64,000 nucleotides of DNA from Acidobacteriota bacterium (GCA_013289855.1 JABCZD010000005.1:248001-312000), one strand, 5' to 3'. Positions 6,985 to 16,302 are shown, numbered from the stretch's first letter. Numbers and translations are program-made. Notes: a model not told the origin generated them from the letters alone.

Positions 6985-8760
6985 ATGGTTCGCGGGCAAC
7001 GGTTTTCTGGGTTTGCGGGGCGGCTCTTGGCGATGGCAGCGGTCTGTGGCGCGCTGCTGGGAGGATTGGCTAGCGCGCAGACCGCTGCGGTTGGTCCGGC
7101 CAAGGGTACGCCGAAGACTTCTGCGCGAGGGAATGCGCGGCCCAAGCTGGTGGTGCTGCTGGTGGTGGATCAGATGCGCGGCGATTACGTGGACAAGTTT
7201 TTGGGCCAGTGGAACGGCGGTTTGAAGCGATTGGCGGAGGAGGGCGCATGGTTTCACGAAGCCGCCTATCCCTATGCCGCGACAGAGACTTGCGTGGGCC
7301 ACAGCACGATTTCTACGGGCGCGTTTCCGGCGACGCATGGCATGGTTGCGAACGCCTGGTGGGATCGCGGCGCGCAGAAAATGGTGACGTGCACGGCGGA
7401 TCCCAACGTCAAGAATATAGGTTACGCGGGAGCGACTGTCAGTGGGGGCGATTCGGCTTGGCGGATGGAGGTTCCGGCGTTCGCGGAGGAATTGAAATTC
7501 CAGAGTGGCGGTCCGTCCCGCGTGGTCACGTTTTCGCTGAAAGCGCGCGCGGCCATCACCATGGCGGGGCACAAGGCCGACGCGGCGGTGTGGTTTGACG
7601 GTCGCACCGGCGCGTGGGCGACTTCGAGCGCATATGCGGTGGCACCGTTCGTCGAGGAGTACGCGAAGGCGCATCCCGTAAAAGAGGACATGGGCAAAAC
7701 TTGGGCGCTGGCGCTGCCCGCCACAGAATATTTTTATCCGGAGAAGGCGATCGGGGCAGTGCCGCCGGATGGTTGGGAGCTGACATTCCCTCATGCGTTG
7801 CGCGGGAAGGGCGGGAGTGCCGAGGCAGACACGGAGTTTTACGAGCAGTGGTCGAGCAGCCCTTTTGCGGATACCTATCTGACCAAGTTGGCGGAGACGG
7901 CGGTGGATTCGCTGCAACTCGGGCACGGTAAAGGCACGGATTTCTTGGGCGTGAGTTATTCCTCGGTCGATTATGTGGGGCATGAGTTTGGTCCGCGCAG
8001 CCGGGAGATTCAGGACTTGTTGCTGCGCCTGGATCGCGATTTAGGCGAACTGTTCACGCATTTGGATAAGACAGTCGGCCGCGGAAATTACGTGGTGGCG
8101 CTGAGCGCGGACCATGGCGTGGTGCCCATTCCCGAGGATATGGAGAGTACCGGCGCGGATGCCGGCGTTTTGCATTTGCCGGAGTTGCAGGCGCGCATGG
8201 AGAAGGCTCTCGATGACCTAAATTATCCGAAGCCGGCGATTGCGCGGATCGCGGGCAGCGACGTCTATCTTGCGCCGGGAATTTACGAGCGGTTGAAAGC
8301 CGATCCGGCGGCATTGCATGCGGTGATCGCCGCAGGCGAAGCGCAACCCGGCGTCGCAACAATATATACCGCTGAAGAAGTGCAGGGCCGGCCAGCCACG
8401 CTCGATCCGATTCAAGAAGCCTTTGCGGACAGCTACTTTATCGGACGCAGCGGAGATTTGCTCATCGCGCCAAAGGCGTACTGGTTGATGGATGGAACGC
8501 CCGCAGGCAAGACGCGCAACTACGCGACCGGGCACGGCACACCTTACAACTACGATCAACTCGTGCCAGTTCTACTGATGGGTTCAGGCATTCGCTCTGG
8601 AAACTATTATCGCGCCGTGACGCCGGCGGATATCGCGCCGACGTTTGCCACACTCTGCGGAATCACGGTGTCCTCGCGCGATGGAAAAGTTCTGGCTGAG
8701 GCGCTGAAGAACAACGAAGCGCGCGAGGCGAGCAAGGCCGAAATATCGCAGAAGCCATAA
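6985..8760 (+). CDS. Exported alkaline phosphatase/phosphodiesterase, PafA-like
   Basis: A secreted phosphatase of the alkaline phosphatase superfamily. Residues 1-30 form a signal peptide ending near LASAQ. LVVDQMRGDYVDKF supplies the first metal-binding Asp. ATETCVGHSTISTG contains the Thr nucleophile typical of PafA and related phosphodiesterases. SADHGVVPIPED gives an Asp-His metal pair and YATGHGTPY the last metal His. Length (591 residues) matches PafA-type enzymes. I set the start at ATG 6985, nine bases after AGGAG, rather than at the TTG at 6964. It probably releases phosphate from organic esters in the periplasm. It diverges from pyrR and is followed by pyrD after a 121-base gap with a palindrome. 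Confidence 0.9.
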   Translation: MVRGQRFSGFAGRLLAMAAVCGALLGGLASAQTAAVGPAKGTPKTSARGNARPKLVVLLVVDQMRGDYVDKFLGQWNGGLKRLAEEGAWFHEAAYPYAATETCVGHSTISTGAFPATHGMVANAWWDRGAQKMVTCTADPNVKNIGYAGATVSGGDSAWRMEVPAFAEELKFQSGGPSRVVTFSLKARAAITMAGHKADAAVWFDGRTGAWATSSAYAVAPFVEEYAKAHPVKEDMGKTWALALPATEYFYPEKAIGAVPPDGWELTFPHALRGKGGSAEADTEFYEQWSSSPFADTYLTKLAETAVDSLQLGHGKGTDFLGVSYSSVDYVGHEFGPRSREIQDLLLRLDRDLGELFTHLDKTVGRGNYVVALSADHGVVPIPEDMESTGADAGVLHLPELQARMEKALDDLNYPKPAIARIAGSDVYLAPGIYERLKADPAALHAVIAAGEAQPGVATIYTAEEVQGRPATLDPIQEAFADSYFIGRSGDLLIAPKAYWLMDGTPAGKTRNYATGHGTPYNYDQLVPVLLMGSGIRSGNYYRAVTPADIAPTFATLCGITVSSRDGKVLAEALKNNEAREASKAEISQKP

Positions 8761-8800
8761 GTTACTTCGCGCCATTCACGCACCGAATAAGGTTTATCTA

Positions 8801-8822
8801 GGTGCCGGACTTTCAGTCCGGC
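8801..8822. repeat. Dispersed palindromic element A, copy 2 (inverted)
   Basis: GCCGGACT (8804-8811) and AGTCCGGC (8815-8822) with a three-base loop; read on the minus strand it continues ACCTAG, matching ACCTAC of copy 1 at 6277. It lies 41 bases after the phosphatase stop, in the gap before pyrD. Confidence 0.85.
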
Positions 8823-8881
8823 CTAACTCCAGTCCTGCGGAAGTCAATTACGACTCCGTTCGTGGTATTCTTTGCGGCGAA

Positions 8882-9820
8882 GTGAGTGCTGGTCGCGAAG
8901 TCGATTTGAGCGTGGAGATTGGCGCACTGCGCCTTAGGAATCCTATTCTCGCGGCGAGCGGCACGTTTGGCTATGGCCTGGAATTTGCCCACCTTGTAAA
9001 TCTTGAAAAACTTGGCGGATTTGTTACCAAGGGATTGTCGCGTGAGCCGATGGAGGGTGCGCCTGCGCCTCGGCTCAGTGTCACCGCGTCCGGGATGCTG
9101 AACGCGGTGGGCTTGCAGAATGTCGGCGTGCGCGCGTTCGTAAGAGACAAGCTGCCGCTGCTGAAGAATTGCGGCACGGCAGTGATCGCCAACGTCTTCG
9201 GCTACACGATAGACGACTACGTCGAGGTGCTGCGCGTCCTCGAGGACGCCGAAGGTTTGGCGGGCTACGAACTGAACATTTCCTGCCCGAACACCAAATG
9301 CGGGGGGCTACAGTTCGGCAGCGACCCGTCGCTGGTAGCCGAAGTAGTCGGTGCGGCGCGAAAAGCGGCTACCCGGCGTCCCCTGTGGGTGAAGCTCTCC
9401 CCTCTGGTAACCGATATAGGGGTGATTGCGAAAGCCGCCGTCGAGGCTGGCGCCGACGCCTTGACCGTCGCAAACACCTATCCGGGGATGTCGGTGAACT
9501 TTCGGACGGGAAGGTCGCGACTCGGGAACAAGACTGGCGGCTTGTCGGGGCCGGCGATCAAGCCCATCACCCTGCGGCTCGTTTGGGAAGCGGCGAAAGC
9601 CGTGAGCGCGCCCATTATCGGGCTGGGCGGCATCGAAACTGCGGACGATGTGCTCGAGTATGTCGCCGTGGGCGCTTCAGCCGTGCAGGTCGGGACGGCC
9701 AGCTTTGCTGACCCCGGGGCCAGTGAGGCACTTGTGGCGGAAGTCCAGAAGGCCATTTCAGATGTTAAGATGTTTAGTTTTAGTGACATACGAGCTAACT
9801 TTTTATCACAAAGTGGTTGA
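8882..9820 (+). CDS. pyrD: Dihydroorotate dehydrogenase, class 1B catalytic subunit PyrD
   Basis: Oxidises dihydroorotate to orotate with FMN. The N-terminal block NPILAASGTFGYGLEF and the catalytic NISCPNTKCGG (Cys as base) mark class 1B rather than the membrane class 2. IIGLGGIETADD and AVQVGTASF bind FMN phosphate. The family normally pairs with PyrK, an iron-sulfur flavoprotein passing electrons to NAD, but no pyrK is in the window. The GTG start at 8882 has only a weak ribosome site, and no better start precedes the core. The stop overlaps the strong promoter at 9817 that serves rlpA. Confidence 0.94.
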   Translation: MSAGREVDLSVEIGALRLRNPILAASGTFGYGLEFAHLVNLEKLGGFVTKGLSREPMEGAPAPRLSVTASGMLNAVGLQNVGVRAFVRDKLPLLKNCGTAVIANVFGYTIDDYVEVLRVLEDAEGLAGYELNISCPNTKCGGLQFGSDPSLVAEVVGAARKAATRRPLWVKLSPLVTDIGVIAKAAVEAGADALTVANTYPGMSVNFRTGRSRLGNKTGGLSGPAIKPITLRLVWEAAKAVSAPIIGLGGIETADDVLEYVAVGASAVQVGTASFADPGASEALVAEVQKAISDVKMFSFSDIRANFLSQSG

Positions 9821-9845
9821 CATAATGACGTTTGGACGCTACAAT
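9817..9845 (+). promoter_or_regulatory. Strong housekeeping promoter for rlpA
   Basis: TTGACA (9817-9822, perfect consensus), a 17-base spacer, and TACAAT (9840-9845, five of six). It begins inside the last codons of pyrD and lies about 32 bases upstream of the rlpA ATG. This is the best sigma-70/RpoD-type match I saw in the window and would also drive pyrF, 39 bases after rlpA. Confidence 0.75.
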
Positions 9846-9877
9846 TTTCTGGATGTATGTAGCACAAAGAACACACT

Positions 9878-10303
9878 ATGCGAAAACCATTGTTCATAAT
9901 TTGGGCTGCTCTCCGCTGGGTTCCTCTGATGTTCCTCATCGCTCCGGCGATGGAAGCTCCGCTCGTGGCGCACTTGAGCGAGCCGATCAAGCCGATTAAG
10001 ACCTGGGTAGGCAACGCGAGCTGGTATGGCCCGGGATTCGACGGTAAAAAGACCGCGGATGGCGAACTGTTTGACTCCGAGTCGCTGACCGCAGCACATC
10101 CCAACCTGCCTTTTGGCTCCGTGGTACGGGTAGTGAACCCGCGGAACGGGAAATATGAGTTGGTGCGCATTAATGACCGCGGTCCGTATCAAGAAGGACG
10201 CGAAATTGATGTATCCTATCGCGTAGCCCGGAAGTTGGGGTTGATCCATGCAGGCGTGAACCAGGTGCGTTTGGAGCTGCTGGAGGTTCCGAGGAAGCAC
10301 TGA
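9878..10303 (+). CDS. rlpA: RlpA-like septal/envelope protein (double-psi beta-barrel)
   Basis: A small exported protein of the RlpA family, some of which cleave peptidoglycan strands lacking stem peptides. A hydrophobic N-terminus (about 1-27) is the export signal. The rest is one double-psi barrel: GNASWYGPGFDGKKTADGE, then SLTAAHPNLPFGSVVRV, then RINDRGPYQEGREIDVSY. The Asp in INDRGPY corresponds to the catalytic Asp of RlpA. There is no SPOR domain, so binding to denuded glycan at the septum is not assured. It has its own strong promoter and sits between pyrD and pyrF, which suggests shared growth-linked transcription rather than shared function. Confidence 0.88.
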   Translation: MRKPLFIIWAALRWVPLMFLIAPAMEAPLVAHLSEPIKPIKTWVGNASWYGPGFDGKKTADGELFDSESLTAAHPNLPFGSVVRVVNPRNGKYELVRINDRGPYQEGREIDVSYRVARKLGLIHAGVNQVRLELLEVPRKH

Positions 10304-10342
10304 CACTCGCCGCAGGCACATACCTAAAGAGGGGGCCGCTCA

Positions 10343-11101
10343 ATGGGTTTTGACGCTCATCCCCGCAGTAGCCTGATCGTGGCCCTCGATTTTGACTCGC
10401 TTTCCTCTGCTGTAAAATTTGCCTCAAAAATCTCCGATCTCGTCGGTATGTTCAAGATTGGAAAACAGTTGTTTACCGCTGCTGGTCCGGAGGTGGTTCG
10501 CCAGGTGGCGGCCTTGGGGCCAGGGGTGTTCCTGGACCTGAAATATCACGACATTCCGAACACCGTGGCTGGAGCGGTGCTGTCGGCTTCCGCTATAACT
10601 GGGGTTCAGCTGGTCAATATCCATGCCCTCGGTGGGTCGGCCATGATGGCGGCGGCGGTGCAGGCAGTGAACGCCGTCACGGCCATGGGCGAGGACCGGC
10701 CACGCTTGCTGGCGGTGACCATCCTAACCAGCATGGACCAGAAGGCCATGCGAGAGGTAGGGATCAGCGGGCTGCCCCAGGACCGCGTGGTGAAGCTGGC
10801 GCGCCTAGCCAAGAAGGCTGGGGTGGACGGGGTGGTCGCTTCGGTGCAGGAGGCGCGGGCCATCCGCAAGGCTTGTGGGGCAGACTTCCTGATTGTAACG
10901 CCGGGAGTGCGGCCCGCGGAAAAGACCGAACCTGGCAAGAAATCCTCAATTAAGAAGGATGATCAGTCTCGTACCGCGACGCCGACGGAGGCTATCAAGG
11001 CCGGTGCGGACTTCGTGGTCGTTGGTCGGCCGATTCTGACCGCAGCGGATCCGCGAGTCACGGCGCAAGAGATTGTGGACGAGATAGCCGCCGCGAAGTA
11101 A
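10343..11101 (+). CDS. pyrF: Orotidine 5'-phosphate decarboxylase PyrF
   Basis: Last step of UMP synthesis. The barrel motifs are complete: LIVALDFDS at the start, FKIGKQLF with the first catalytic Lys, FLDLKYHDIPNTV with the Asp-Lys-x-x-Asp charge network, TPGVRPA for phosphate, and ADFVVVGRPI near the end. A lysine/serine-rich insert (about residues 195-213) follows the phosphate loop and is longer than in short PyrF proteins. A good ribosome site (GAGGGGG) precedes the ATG by a few bases. Together with pyrB, C, D and R this places most of de novo pyrimidine synthesis within 8 kb; carAB, pyrE and pyrK are not here. Confidence 0.95.
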   Translation: MGFDAHPRSSLIVALDFDSLSSAVKFASKISDLVGMFKIGKQLFTAAGPEVVRQVAALGPGVFLDLKYHDIPNTVAGAVLSASAITGVQLVNIHALGGSAMMAAAVQAVNAVTAMGEDRPRLLAVTILTSMDQKAMREVGISGLPQDRVVKLARLAKKAGVDGVVASVQEARAIRKACGADFLIVTPGVRPAEKTEPGKKSSIKKDDQSRTATPTEAIKAGADFVVVGRPILTAADPRVTAQEIVDEIAAAK

Positions 11102-11185
11102 TTCCACAGACACCTCTTCGCCCAAGATCCCTCCCTCTAGACCACCTACCTCGAAACGACCGGCTCCTAGACTGACTCTATAGGT

Positions 11186-12286
11186 TTAGACCGACGTCGC
11201 GCTGCGCACCTGGTGCAAGCGCGCGATGGCGGCGTCGGTTTCTGCGACCAAACGCGCGACGAGCTCCGCTGCGGGAAGGCGGCGCGCCAAACGAGTGCCC
11301 TGACCAGCCCAGAGAGACAAGAACTCCGCGCGGTCCAGCTTCGCGGCCGCGGTGCGCAACGGTCGCGTGATAGCGTTTTGCAAAGGGAATGGCAGCACCG
11401 CCTCTGTAAGGTCCGAGGATTCGACTTCGGTCATGAAGCGATTCACGATGCCGCGCGCGGGACGTCCGGAAAAGGCGCGGGTAATGCGCGTCTGATGTTC
11501 GCCAACGTTGAGGATGGCCCGCTTGTAGCACGGGGGAGTGCCGGCCTCGTTGCAGGTAAGGAACGCGGTGCCCAACTGCACGGCGCTGCCACCGAGCCCG
11601 AGTGCGGCGGCAATGCCGCGGCCATCCATGATGCCGCCGGAGGCGATGACGGGCACGGTGACGGCATCCACAATTTGCGGTACCAGGGAAATCGTGCCGA
11701 TCATGCCGGCCTCGAAGGTGCTGTTAAATGTGCCGCGATGGCCGCCCGCTTCGCTGCCCTGCGCGACGATGGCATCGACTCCGGCCTTTTCCATGATGAC
11801 GGCTTCGTCCACGGTGGTGGCCGTGCCCATCAGAAACAGGCCGCGCTGCTTGATCGCGGCGATCGTTTCCGGTGGTAAGGATCCAAACGTAAAGCTGAAC
11901 GCAGCGGCGCCGGATTCGAGGCACGCGGCGAGTTGCTCGGAAAAGCGATTCGGCGGGGCGGGCGGCGCTGTCGGAGCAGGCAAGCCGAGTTCCGCAAAGT
12001 AAGGAGCGATGCGCTGCAACGCGGGCGAAAAACTGGCTGGCATTTCCGCGACGGGCATGGGAGCAAATAGATTAATTCCGAAAGGGCGCTGCGTCTGCGC
12101 GCGCACGGCCGCGGCGCGTTCGAGGATTTGTTCGGGCGTGCTGTATGCGGCTCCGATGAAGCCAATGCCACCGGCATTGCCCACCGCGGCCACGAGTTGC
12201 GGAGTGTCGAACCCACCTGCGAGGGGCGCTTGAATGATGGGATGCTGGAGCCGCAAACGCTGTGTGAGAACCGTCTGGATAGACAT
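11186..12286 (-). CDS. Nitronate monooxygenase (2-nitropropane dioxygenase family)
   Basis: An FMN enzyme that oxidises alkyl nitronates such as propionate 3-nitronate, a detoxification role. The N-terminus HPIIQAPLAGGF, the mid-protein AQGSEAGGHRGTF carrying the likely catalytic His, and the FMN-phosphate segment ASGGIMDGRGIAAALGLG with AVQLGTAFL are characteristic. The 366-residue length is normal for class I enzymes. It is transcribed toward pyrF and divergently from selB, with a 110-base gap to selB. The substrate cannot be read from the sequence, and family members are often annotated too specifically. Confidence 0.9.
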   Translation of the reverse strand: MSIQTVLTQRLRLQHPIIQAPLAGGFDTPQLVAAVGNAGGIGFIGAAYSTPEQILERAAAVRAQTQRPFGINLFAPMPVAEMPASFSPALQRIAPYFAELGLPAPTAPPAPPNRFSEQLAACLESGAAAFSFTFGSLPPETIAAIKQRGLFLMGTATTVDEAVIMEKAGVDAIVAQGSEAGGHRGTFNSTFEAGMIGTISLVPQIVDAVTVPVIASGGIMDGRGIAAALGLGGSAVQLGTAFLTCNEAGTPPCYKRAILNVGEHQTRITRAFSGRPARGIVNRFMTEVESSDLTEAVLPFPLQNAITRPLRTAAAKLDRAEFLSLWAGQGTRLARRLPAAELVARLVAETDAAIARLHQVRSATSV

Positions 12287-12396
12287 GGTGGACCTCGCAA
12301 ACGCGGCAAATAGTCGCGCAAACTCGCGCCGCCACGCCTCTCACCTTATGATGGGAAGGACTCTGTGTTCGTTACAGAGACATTGACGGCGGAAGA

Positions 12397-14373
12397 ATGA
12401 CAACGCAGACAAATAGCGTGATCGTGGGGACCGCGGGGCATATCGACCACGGGAAGTCCGCGTTGATTGAAGCGCTCACCGGCACGCACCCGGACCGTTT
12501 GGCGGAAGAAAAGCGTCGCGGCATTACGATCGACTTGGGATTTGCGTTTCTGGAAGACGATGGCGTGCGCTTTGGATTCGTCGATGTGCCGGGACACGAG
12601 CGCTTCGTCAGCAATATGCTGGCGGGTGCGGCGGGGATCGATGTGGTGTTGCTGGTGATTGCGGCGGATGAGGCCATCAAGCCGCAGACGCGCGAGCATT
12701 TTGATATTTGCCGCATGCTGGGCGTGAAGAGCGGCGTGATGGCGTTGACGAAGAGCGATTTGGTGGATGCGGATTCGACGGAACTGGTGCGCATGGAAGT
12801 GGAAGACTTTCTGCGCGGCAGCTTTCTGGAACGCGCCGCGATTGTTCCGGTCAGTGCAAAGAGCGGTGCGGGTATTGCGGAGTTGAAGCAAGCGTTGCAC
12901 GCTGCGGCAGTGCTGGTGCCGCGGCGCGATGCGGCGCGTTATTTGCGGCTGCCGATCGACCGCGCGTTTGCCATGAAGGGATTCGGCACGGTGGTGACGG
13001 GCACGCTGATTTCCGGGAGCATTGGCGCCGAAGATGAAGTGGAACTGTTTCCCGGTGGCACGCGATTGCGCGTGCGCGGCGTGCAGTCTGGTGGCAAGGG
13101 CGTGGTGCGCGCAACGGCGGGTCAGCGCACGGCGGTAAATCTCGCGGGGATCGAGCACGGCGCGATTCGGCGCGGCATGGTGCTGGCGACCGCGGGACGA
13201 TTTCGCGCCACACGGCGGATCGATGCGCGATTGGAGCTGTTGCCGAGCGCGCCGAGGTTGAAGCAGCGAAGCCGCGTACATTTTCACGCGGGAACCTCGG
13301 CGACGGTGGCGGAGATTTATTTTTATCCGGAACGTATTGAGCAGAAAGATCCGGGAAATGAAGCGCTGCGCGAAGGAGCAGGCGGAGTCGCAGGCGGACG
13401 AACGGGTAAAGGAGCAACGCTGGTGCAGTTGCGGCTGCAAGATGACGTGCTGGTGCTGGCGGGCGACCGCTTCATTGTGCGGCAATTTTCGCCGGTAATT
13501 ACCATTGGCGGAGGCGTGGTGCTGGATCCGTTGGCGCGGCGGCCGCTGCAGCGGGATAGCGGGCGCACGGGATTTCTGGAAACGCTGGAACGAGGAAAGC
13601 CGGACGAGATCGTTGCGGCAATTACGGAGCGAGCGTTTTCGGGAGTGACCTCCAGCGAGATCGTAGCGCGTTTCGGTTGGACGGAGGCCGAGGTGCGGGA
13701 AGCTTCGCGTCAGGCCGCTTCCAGGGGGCGGCTGAAAATAGTCTCCGAAGAACCCCTCGTGCTGGTGGCGATGGCGGTGTTTGAAGAAACGCGAAAAAAA
13801 ATCGCGACGAAGGTGGAAAGTTTTCGCAAAGAGAATCCGTTGCAAGCGGGAATCGCGCGCGAAGCACTGCGCGCGGCACTGGGACGACGCGTGCGGCCGG
13901 AAACGTTTCGCGCCGCGCTGGCGGAGTTGGTCGCGCAGAAAAAAGTGGAAGCGCAGGGCGACATCGTAAAGCCAGCCGGCTCCGAGGTGACGCTGCTGCC
14001 GGAAGAAGCGCGCGCGAAAGAGCAGATTGCCAAGGCCTTTGGCGCGGCCGGGTTGGCGGTGCCAGCGGTGAAAGAGGTGCTGGGATCGCTGGCCGTGGAG
14101 CCGCAGCGGGCTGAGAAATTGCTGCGCATTTTGCTGCACGAGAAGCAACTGGTGCGCGTTTCGCCGGAACTGATTTTTCATAGCGAAGCCTTGCGGCATC
14201 TGAAGGAGCAGCTTTCGACGTATAGGAAAGGCCGGGGCGAGCGCATTTCCGTGCCCGTTTTCAAGGAGTTGACGGGGATTACCCGGAAGTATGCGATCCC
14301 GCTGCTGGAGTATCTGGACCGCGAGAAGGTAACGCGGCGGGCGGGCGATGAGCGTGTTATTTTGCAGCCGTAG
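12397..14373 (+). CDS. selB: Selenocysteine-specific elongation factor SelB
   Basis: SelB delivers Sec-tRNA to UGA codons marked by a SECIS hairpin. The GTPase domain (about 1-170) has [17 protein letters not shown] (P-loop), GITIDLGF (switch I), [12 protein letters not shown], and TKSD for guanine. Two beta-barrel domains follow. The C-terminal 300 residues contain the helical and winged-helix repeats that bind SECIS RNA (for example [18 protein letters not shown]). The 658-residue length is typical. It implies that the organism makes selenoproteins. I found no selA, selD or tRNA-Sec in the window, so they must be elsewhere. tatA follows 108 bases downstream on the same strand. Confidence 0.95.
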   Translation: MTTQTNSVIVGTAGHIDHGKSALIEALTGTHPDRLAEEKRRGITIDLGFAFLEDDGVRFGFVDVPGHERFVSNMLAGAAGIDVVLLVIAADEAIKPQTREHFDICRMLGVKSGVMALTKSDLVDADSTELVRMEVEDFLRGSFLERAAIVPVSAKSGAGIAELKQALHAAAVLVPRRDAARYLRLPIDRAFAMKGFGTVVTGTLISGSIGAEDEVELFPGGTRLRVRGVQSGGKGVVRATAGQRTAVNLAGIEHGAIRRGMVLATAGRFRATRRIDARLELLPSAPRLKQRSRVHFHAGTSATVAEIYFYPERIEQKDPGNEALREGAGGVAGGRTGKGATLVQLRLQDDVLVLAGDRFIVRQFSPVITIGGGVVLDPLARRPLQRDSGRTGFLETLERGKPDEIVAAITERAFSGVTSSEIVARFGWTEAEVREASRQAASRGRLKIVSEEPLVLVAMAVFEETRKKIATKVESFRKENPLQAGIAREALRAALGRRVRPETFRAALAELVAQKKVEAQGDIVKPAGSEVTLLPEEARAKEQIAKAFGAAGLAVPAVKEVLGSLAVEPQRAEKLLRILLHEKQLVRVSPELIFHSEALRHLKEQLSTYRKGRGERISVPVFKELTGITRKYAIPLLEYLDREKVTRRAGDERVILQP

Positions 14374-14481
14374 CGCTATAATCGGTGGACCGTATCCGAT
14401 AGGGCGGCGAACGCTTGCCGCTGGGCGTAGCTTGCGATAGGTTAAAAGAAGCGCGTTGCGAAATCGCGCGCGGAGGTCATC

Positions 14482-14709
14482 ATGGGTGAATTTAGTCCAA
14501 TTCATTGGCTGATCGTATTGGCGGTCATCCTGTTGCTATTCGGGGGGCGGAAAATTCCCGAACTGGCGAAGGGTCTCGGCGAAGGCATTCGTAATTTCAA
14601 AGAGGGCATGTCGGGTGCGGCGCACACGCCGCCGCCTCCGGTGGCGCAGCCGCCCGTCGCGGCTCCTCCGGTCACACCGCCGGCGACACCCGTGGACGAG
14701 AAGCGCTAG
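14482..14709 (+). CDS. tatA: Twin-arginine translocase subunit TatA
   Basis: A 75-residue pore-forming subunit of the Tat system, which exports folded, often cofactor-containing proteins. One membrane helix (about 8-22) is followed by the FG hinge and amphipathic helix in [19 protein letters not shown], the diagnostic TatA/E/B arrangement. The remainder is a Pro/Val-rich tail. The short length favours TatA over TatB. GGAGG lies about seven bases before the ATG. It follows selB and precedes a clear terminator. Tat exports many molybdenum enzymes and some selenoenzymes, so the neighbourhood may be meaningful, but this is inference. Confidence 0.93.
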   Translation: MGEFSPIHWLIVLAVILLLFGGRKIPELAKGLGEGIRNFKEGMSGAAHTPPPPVAQPPVAAPPVTPPATPVDEKR

Positions 14710-14751
14710 GGTTTTAACGAGAGATCGAAAAATTTGCATGTTGAGCTTCCG

Positions 14752-14783
14752 GGGTCGCGCTATGCGCGGCCCTTTTTTATTTT
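14752..14783 (+). terminator. Rho-independent terminator after tatA
   Basis: A 9-bp stem (14752-14760 with 14764-14772, one G-T pair) closed by a TAT loop and followed by TTTTTTATTTT. It lies 43 bases after the tatA stop. Confidence 0.85.
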
Positions 14784-14862
14784 GTGTTGCTGGGGCGCGG
14801 CATGCACAATCGACGATCCTAAGAGCGACGCGATGCGCGCTGGATTGTTACGGTAAAGTTTC

Positions 14863-14890
14863 TTGACTCGTGGCCGCGGCGAGGTATGCT
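14863..14890 (+). promoter_or_regulatory. Candidate promoter of the metallophosphoesterase gene
   Basis: TTGACT (14863-14868), a 16-base spacer and TATGCT (14885-14890), after the tatA terminator and about 112 bases before the next ATG. Five of six and four of six matches to consensus. Confidence 0.45.
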
Positions 14891-15002
14891 TTTGGTCGCG
14901 GCGGCGTATTAAGAAGCAATCGCAGCATCCTACCTATAACGATCCTGCGCTGCACAGCGGGCTCATCTCCCAGAGCCGACACGTTTTCATCAGGAATGTC
15001 TC

Positions 15003-16262
15003 ATGGCAAAAAACAAATCTACTCGTACAAGTAAACCGCGAGCGTCTTCCAAAAAGCCCAGCGGCAAGACGCGCAAGGTGACGACCTTGGACGCCGCGCA
15101 GTTGCTCGCCAGCGTGAAGCATCATCCCGGTGCGGGGAATGGACGAACGTTTGCGGCGGCGCGAATGCCGTCGAATTTTCAGACGGTCATCGATCCGAAC
15201 ACGAATCCGCCGCAACCGTTTCGCGCGCTGCCGCCACCGACGGGGAAGGCGCCATACCACTTATCGCTCGATACAGTGCTTTCGGCGCAGGCGATGCAGA
15301 CGATTACAACGAGTGGGCGCATGGTGGTACACGCCGTAGGCGATACGGGCGGCGTGAATACGCCGACGTACATCGATAATGTGGCGACGTATATGGAGGA
15401 CGATTTTGCGTCGAGCGATCCTTCGATGCACCCATCGTTTTTCTATCACCTGGGCGACGTGGTGTATTACGACGGCGAGACCGCCAATTATTACCCGGAA
15501 TTTTACGAGCCGTACATGACCTATCCCGCGCCGATCTTCGCGATTCCGGGGAATCACGACGGCGACATCGATCCACAGACCAAAGAGACCACGCTGCAGG
15601 AATTCGTGCGGAACTTTTGCGCGCCGTCGCCGGTGCATCAGCCGGAAGCCATGGATGCGCCGCGCGATGCCATGACGCAGCCGAATGTTTACTGGACGCT
15701 GTTGACGCCGCTGGCGACGTTTATCGGGCTGTACAGCAATTGTCCGGAAGGCGGCGTGCTGAAGGCGGACCAGATTGCGTGGCTGGAGTCCGAGTTAAAG
15801 GCCGCGCCGGCCGGCATCGCGCTGATTCTGGCGGTGCATCATCCGCTGTATTCGGCGTATGGCGCGCATCCGGGGAGCCAGGCGTTGTACGGTGTGATCA
15901 ACTCGGCGTGCCAGGGCGCTGGGCGCGTGCCGGACCTGGTGCTCTCCGGGCATGTGCACGATTACCAGCGCTTCACGGGGACGCTGGTGGGTAAGCCGGT
16001 GCCGTGCATTATTGCGGGAGCGGGTGGATACAACCTGAAATTGCACACGCTGTCCAACATATTTCATACCACGCCGTTGCCGATTGCGATGAAAGGGTCC
16101 GGCGGGGTGCTGGAGAACTTCAACGATTCCGCGCACGGGTATTTGCGTCTGACGATTACCAAACAAAATATTTTATGCGAGTACATCGCGGTTCCAGAGC
16201 CGAACGTGGCCGCGCCGCTGCCGCTGAAGGCGTTTGATTCGGTTACCATCCCTGTTCCATAA
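15003..16262 (+). CDS. Calcineurin-like metallophosphoesterase
   Basis: A two-metal phosphoesterase of 419 residues. The family motifs appear in order: VGDTGG, HLGDVVYYDG, IPGNHDGD, LAVHHPLYS and VLSGHVHDYQRF, which supply the Asp, Asn and His metal ligands. The N-terminal 30 residues are very Lys/Arg/Ser/Thr-rich with no signal peptide, an unusual basic tail that might bind nucleic acid or acidic polymer. The layout resembles purple-acid-phosphatase-like enzymes, but no substrate can be assigned. The gene stands alone between two rho-independent terminators. Confidence 0.88.
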   Translation: MAKNKSTRTSKPRASSKKPSGKTRKVTTLDAAQLLASVKHHPGAGNGRTFAAARMPSNFQTVIDPNTNPPQPFRALPPPTGKAPYHLSLDTVLSAQAMQTITTSGRMVVHAVGDTGGVNTPTYIDNVATYMEDDFASSDPSMHPSFFYHLGDVVYYDGETANYYPEFYEPYMTYPAPIFAIPGNHDGDIDPQTKETTLQEFVRNFCAPSPVHQPEAMDAPRDAMTQPNVYWTLLTPLATFIGLYSNCPEGGVLKADQIAWLESELKAAPAGIALILAVHHPLYSAYGAHPGSQALYGVINSACQGAGRVPDLVLSGHVHDYQRFTGTLVGKPVPCIIAGAGGYNLKLHTLSNIFHTTPLPIAMKGSGGVLENFNDSAHGYLRLTITKQNILCEYIAVPEPNVAAPLPLKAFDSVTIPVP

Positions 16263-16302
16263 CGCGCTGAAATCGTCGTAAGTAAGCATATTGAAATGCG
16301 AG

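Noticed and set aside
6814..7983. Long open frame on the minus strand over the phosphatase gene
   Set aside because: Composition is dominated by Arg and Pro and matches no fold; it is antisense to a well-supported exported phosphatase.
14374..14481. tRNA-Sec next to selB
   Set aside because: The gap was read on both strands; no cloverleaf, no TTCGA T-loop and no long variable arm.
12346..14505. A 719-codon open frame on the minus strand across selB
   Set aside because: It is a shadow of the high-GC selB gene: Arg/His/Gln-rich, no family features, no start signal, whereas selB has every expected motif.
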